Shown piece after piece: positions 62,243 through 64,000 of a stretch of DNA of 64,000 nt. The stretch is taken from NCBI RefSeq assembly GCF_001591145.1, contig NZ_BCUF01000027.1:1-64000 (forward strand), given 5' to 3'. The position numbers were made by a program, and so were the translations under genes. The notes under the pieces were generated by a model. That model saw nothing but the letters and a program-made list of their open reading frames with translations. It was not told where the DNA came from and did not search any database. The number at the start of each line of letters is the position of its first letter. Position 1 is the stretch's first letter. This DNA comes from Vibrio harveyi NBRC 15634 = ATCC 14126 = KCTC 12724. Its GTDB lineage: Bacteria; Pseudomonadota; Gammaproteobacteria; Enterobacterales; Vibrionaceae.

Positions 62243-63220
62243 ATGAGATACACACTAGTGACATTGTCACTTGTTTCGACTATTACTTTTGCAAATTCAG
62301 CGCAAGTACAGCAAACCTTACAAAAAGAGTTTGAGCGTAATTTCGCAATTGGCATCGTCTTATCCGATAGTGATGTGTTTACGTTAGGATTTCACGATTT
62401 TGACCCAAACAAATACCTAAATATCGACAATGAGGATATTGGTACCCAAGATTCGATTGATTTGAGAAAACAGGTCGCAATTTCGACGCTACCTTATCAC
62501 CTTTCACTGACTGACAACGAACAAACGAAGGCTCGATACAACTTAAAAGGCAGGTTGTACGCACTCAGTATTGATCAAGATGTCACGGTAAACGATGATA
62601 AAAGACCTGACCGAAACAAAGAATTGATTCTTGGCGCGTACAATGAACTCCAACGCCAAGACACTATCTCTGAACACCTCACGCTAAGCACCGCAGCAGG
62701 TGCCCATTTTATGTATTATCGCAACGACTATGATTACCGTAGCGATGCTCTCGATAACTTGAAGCCCTATCTAGAGGGCATATACCTCAATACCGATGCG
62801 TGGGCATTGGTTGGTGAAGTTAATGCTGAGCTTAAATACTTAGAAAATGAAAAGTGGGGGAAATGGTACGTTTGGTCTTCGCCGCATTATTTTTACGGTG
62901 CAGGCTGGGGCGAAGGTAATAATGGCGATGTGGGTAACCCTGAGGGTTGGTACTGGGTCAATGGCGTAAAGCTTTTCTATGATTTTACTAAGGTAGGTCG
63001 CACGGTTCAGTCTGTTTATACAAGCTTCAATCGAGTAGACGTAGGTGGCGATACCAGTAAACCGATGAATACTTCACACTATTATGAAGCAAGCGTCGGC
63101 TGGTTGATGACACCGCCATTCAAATCCGATTGGATTGACAATGTCGGACTAGGTCTGACGATAAACTACGGCAGCGCACTCAAAGGCGGCAGTTTGGTTT
63201 TGTTCTTTAATCAAGAGTAG
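62243..63220 (+). CDS. solitary outer membrane autotransporter-like barrel protein, copy 1
   Basis: A 325-residue protein with a signal peptide (VTLSLVSTITFANS) and a barrel resembling the solitary outer membrane autotransporter-like family. It has no passenger domain. Notable parts are FAIGIVLSDSDVFTLGFHDF, LTLSTAAGAHFMYYRNDYDY and the C-terminal GGSLVLFF. It is homologous to the gene cut by the window end. Its close spacing after the response regulator-GGDEF gene suggests joint transcription. Confidence 0.8.
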   Translation: MRYTLVTLSLVSTITFANSAQVQQTLQKEFERNFAIGIVLSDSDVFTLGFHDFDPNKYLNIDNEDIGTQDSIDLRKQVAISTLPYHLSLTDNEQTKARYNLKGRLYALSIDQDVTVNDDKRPDRNKELILGAYNELQRQDTISEHLTLSTAAGAHFMYYRNDYDYRSDALDNLKPYLEGIYLNTDAWALVGEVNAELKYLENEKWGKWYVWSSPHYFYGAGWGEGNNGDVGNPEGWYWVNGVKLFYDFTKVGRTVQSVYTSFNRVDVGGDTSKPMNTSHYYEASVGWLMTPPFKSDWIDNVGLGLTINYGSALKGGSLVLFFNQE

Positions 63221-63275
63221 AGTCAGTCTATCTCTCGCGGTTGAATTTTGTTCGGATGAGGGACGCCTAGTCAAA
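63219..63275. repeat. MITE-like repeat, remnant (left end)
   Basis: The left end (CAGTCTATCTCTCGCGGTTG, AATTTTGTTCGGAT, GGACGCCTAGT) follows copy 1 at 24264 for about 55 bases and then diverges. No matching right end is found before the next gene. It begins at the stop codon of the barrel gene. Confidence 0.6.
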
Positions 63276-63495
63276 ATCATTTTAGGCGAGGCAAGGAGTG
63301 TGTCGTTTAGCATTCCAAACAAATACTGCTTAATAAACCAGCATAAACCCGCTTGAAAACGCAACCGCTCCTAGGCATAAAGAAAACATTTGCATTTATT
63401 TCTTCTCCAAGCCAAAATCGCGCCCCATTTTGCTTAATAGGAACATAAGCACATAAACCAAGTCATGGAACGGCGATAGCAAACACATAAGAGTT

Positions 63496-64000
63496 ATGCG
63501 TAAGTTGGCTTGTCTGGCGATGGTTTTCGCCTCTACTTCTTCTTATTCCAGTAAGGTTCAAAAACAACTTCAAAAAGAGTTCGATTATAACTTTGCATCC
63601 AGCATTGTGCTTTCTGACAGCGACGTTTTCACGTTTGGATTTTCAAACTTCGACCCTAATGAGTTCCTTAACCTTGATGATGAATTGTTGGGTGACAGTG
63701 AATCCGTCGATTTACGAAAAAAAGTCTCTGTGATGTCATTGCCATTCAGTGTTCCCGTTAACCATTATCGTTATTCTCCTTATCAAACTAAGGTAAATGG
63801 AAGGGGGTATTTACTGTCTGCTCAACAAAAAATATCCGCATTTGAGTCGAGTACACCCGACGAAATGGATGAGTTGACTTTTGGTGGCTACTTAGAAGTC
63901 GAACAGGAAGCGTATCTCAACCGAAATGTAACGTTAAGCGCGGCGGCAGGTACACACGTCATGTATTACCAAAATAATTATGCGTACCGGAGTGATACAT
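63496..64000 (+). CDS. solitary outer membrane autotransporter-like barrel protein, copy 2 (partial)
   Basis: Open from ATG at 63496 to the window end, 168 codons without a stop. The protein starts MRKLACLAMVFASTSSYS, a signal peptide, and continues KVQKQLQKEFDYNFASSIVL, SDSDVFTFGFSNFDPNEFLN and VTLSAAAGTHVMYYQNNYAY, each closely matching copy 1. It is thus a tandem duplicate, separated by 275 bases that contain the repeat remnant. AAGAG precedes the ATG. The 3' half lies outside the window. Confidence 0.85.
   Translation, partial: MRKLACLAMVFASTSSYSSKVQKQLQKEFDYNFASSIVLSDSDVFTFGFSNFDPNEFLNLDDELLGDSESVDLRKKVSVMSLPFSVPVNHYRYSPYQTKVNGRGYLLSAQQKISAFESSTPDEMDELTFGGYLEVEQEAYLNRNVTLSAAAGTHVMYYQNNYAYRSDT

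Noticed and set aside
1..64000. CRISPR array, prophage, integron or insertion sequence
   Set aside because: No regularly spaced direct repeats, phage structural genes, integrase or transposase were found on either strand.

Overview
The window reads as ordinary accessory-chromosome or core DNA of a marine gammaproteobacterium, most likely a Vibrio close to the Harveyi clade. The grounds are close resemblance to Vibrio-type proteins (IutA-like receptor, Uhp system, DUF2986, DUF3069, YgbA-like, FNT nitrite channel), moderate base composition, dense gene packing with strong hairpin terminators, and small palindromic repeats in the gaps. The species is an inference; no rRNA operon, transposase, phage or CRISPR array was seen.

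Layout. 1-300: tRNA-Cys plus the tail of another tRNA. 0.5-2.6 kb: a secreted c-haem P460-like protein followed by a membrane diguanylate cyclase. 2.9-7.9 kb: nirBDC-cobA, assimilatory or ammonifying nitrite reduction with siroheme supply, behind an FNR/NarP-type promoter. 7.9-10.4 kb: DUF4174 protein, NYN nuclease-like protein, Dcu C4-dicarboxylate carrier. 10.8-13.8 kb: FhuF-like ferric reductase and IutA-like receptor, each with a Fur-like box. 13.9-23.8 kb: DUF2986, GNAT, YgbA-like, MATE/AraC pair, MFS, TrxC, FabH-like, and a DUF1800-DUF1501 export pair. 24.5-31.5 kb: class I HMG-CoA reductase, a 38-residue small gene, an AraC regulator and a HlyD/DUF2955/AI-2E/potassium-channel run. 31.5-39.3 kb: manA and uhpT-uhpABC (hexose phosphate sensing and uptake) plus another AraC regulator. 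39.8-43.5 kb: periplasmic amidohydrolase, DUF3299 protein, porin, and a small DUF6500-like gene under a LexA-like box. 43.6-46.6 kb: a persulfide module (CoA-disulfide reductase-rhodanese, ArsR repressor, two YeeE/YedE half transporters). 46.7-50.5 kb: secreted nuclease and anaerobic nrdDG. 50.6-53 kb: a second MATE/AraC pair homologous to the first. 53.2-60.5 kb: aminotransferase, retropepsin-like lipoprotein, outer membrane protein, BOF protein, cobQ, modABC. 60.6-64 kb: DUF3069, a response regulator-GGDEF protein, and two tandem outer membrane barrel genes, the second cut by the window edge.

Common themes are anaerobic metabolism (nir, nrdDG, dcu, modABC for molybdoenzymes), iron and sulfur handling, and sugar phosphate uptake. 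The most unusual items are: a family of roughly 260-bp mobile-looking repeats with terminal inverted repeats and a covarying internal stem (two full copies and one remnant), one copy apparently lodged inside a terminator-like palindrome; two LexA-like boxes in front of small or unknown transcription units; two overlapping palindromes before the haem/diguanylate cyclase operon; and a uhpT promoter whose elements fall at the spacing known from E. coli.
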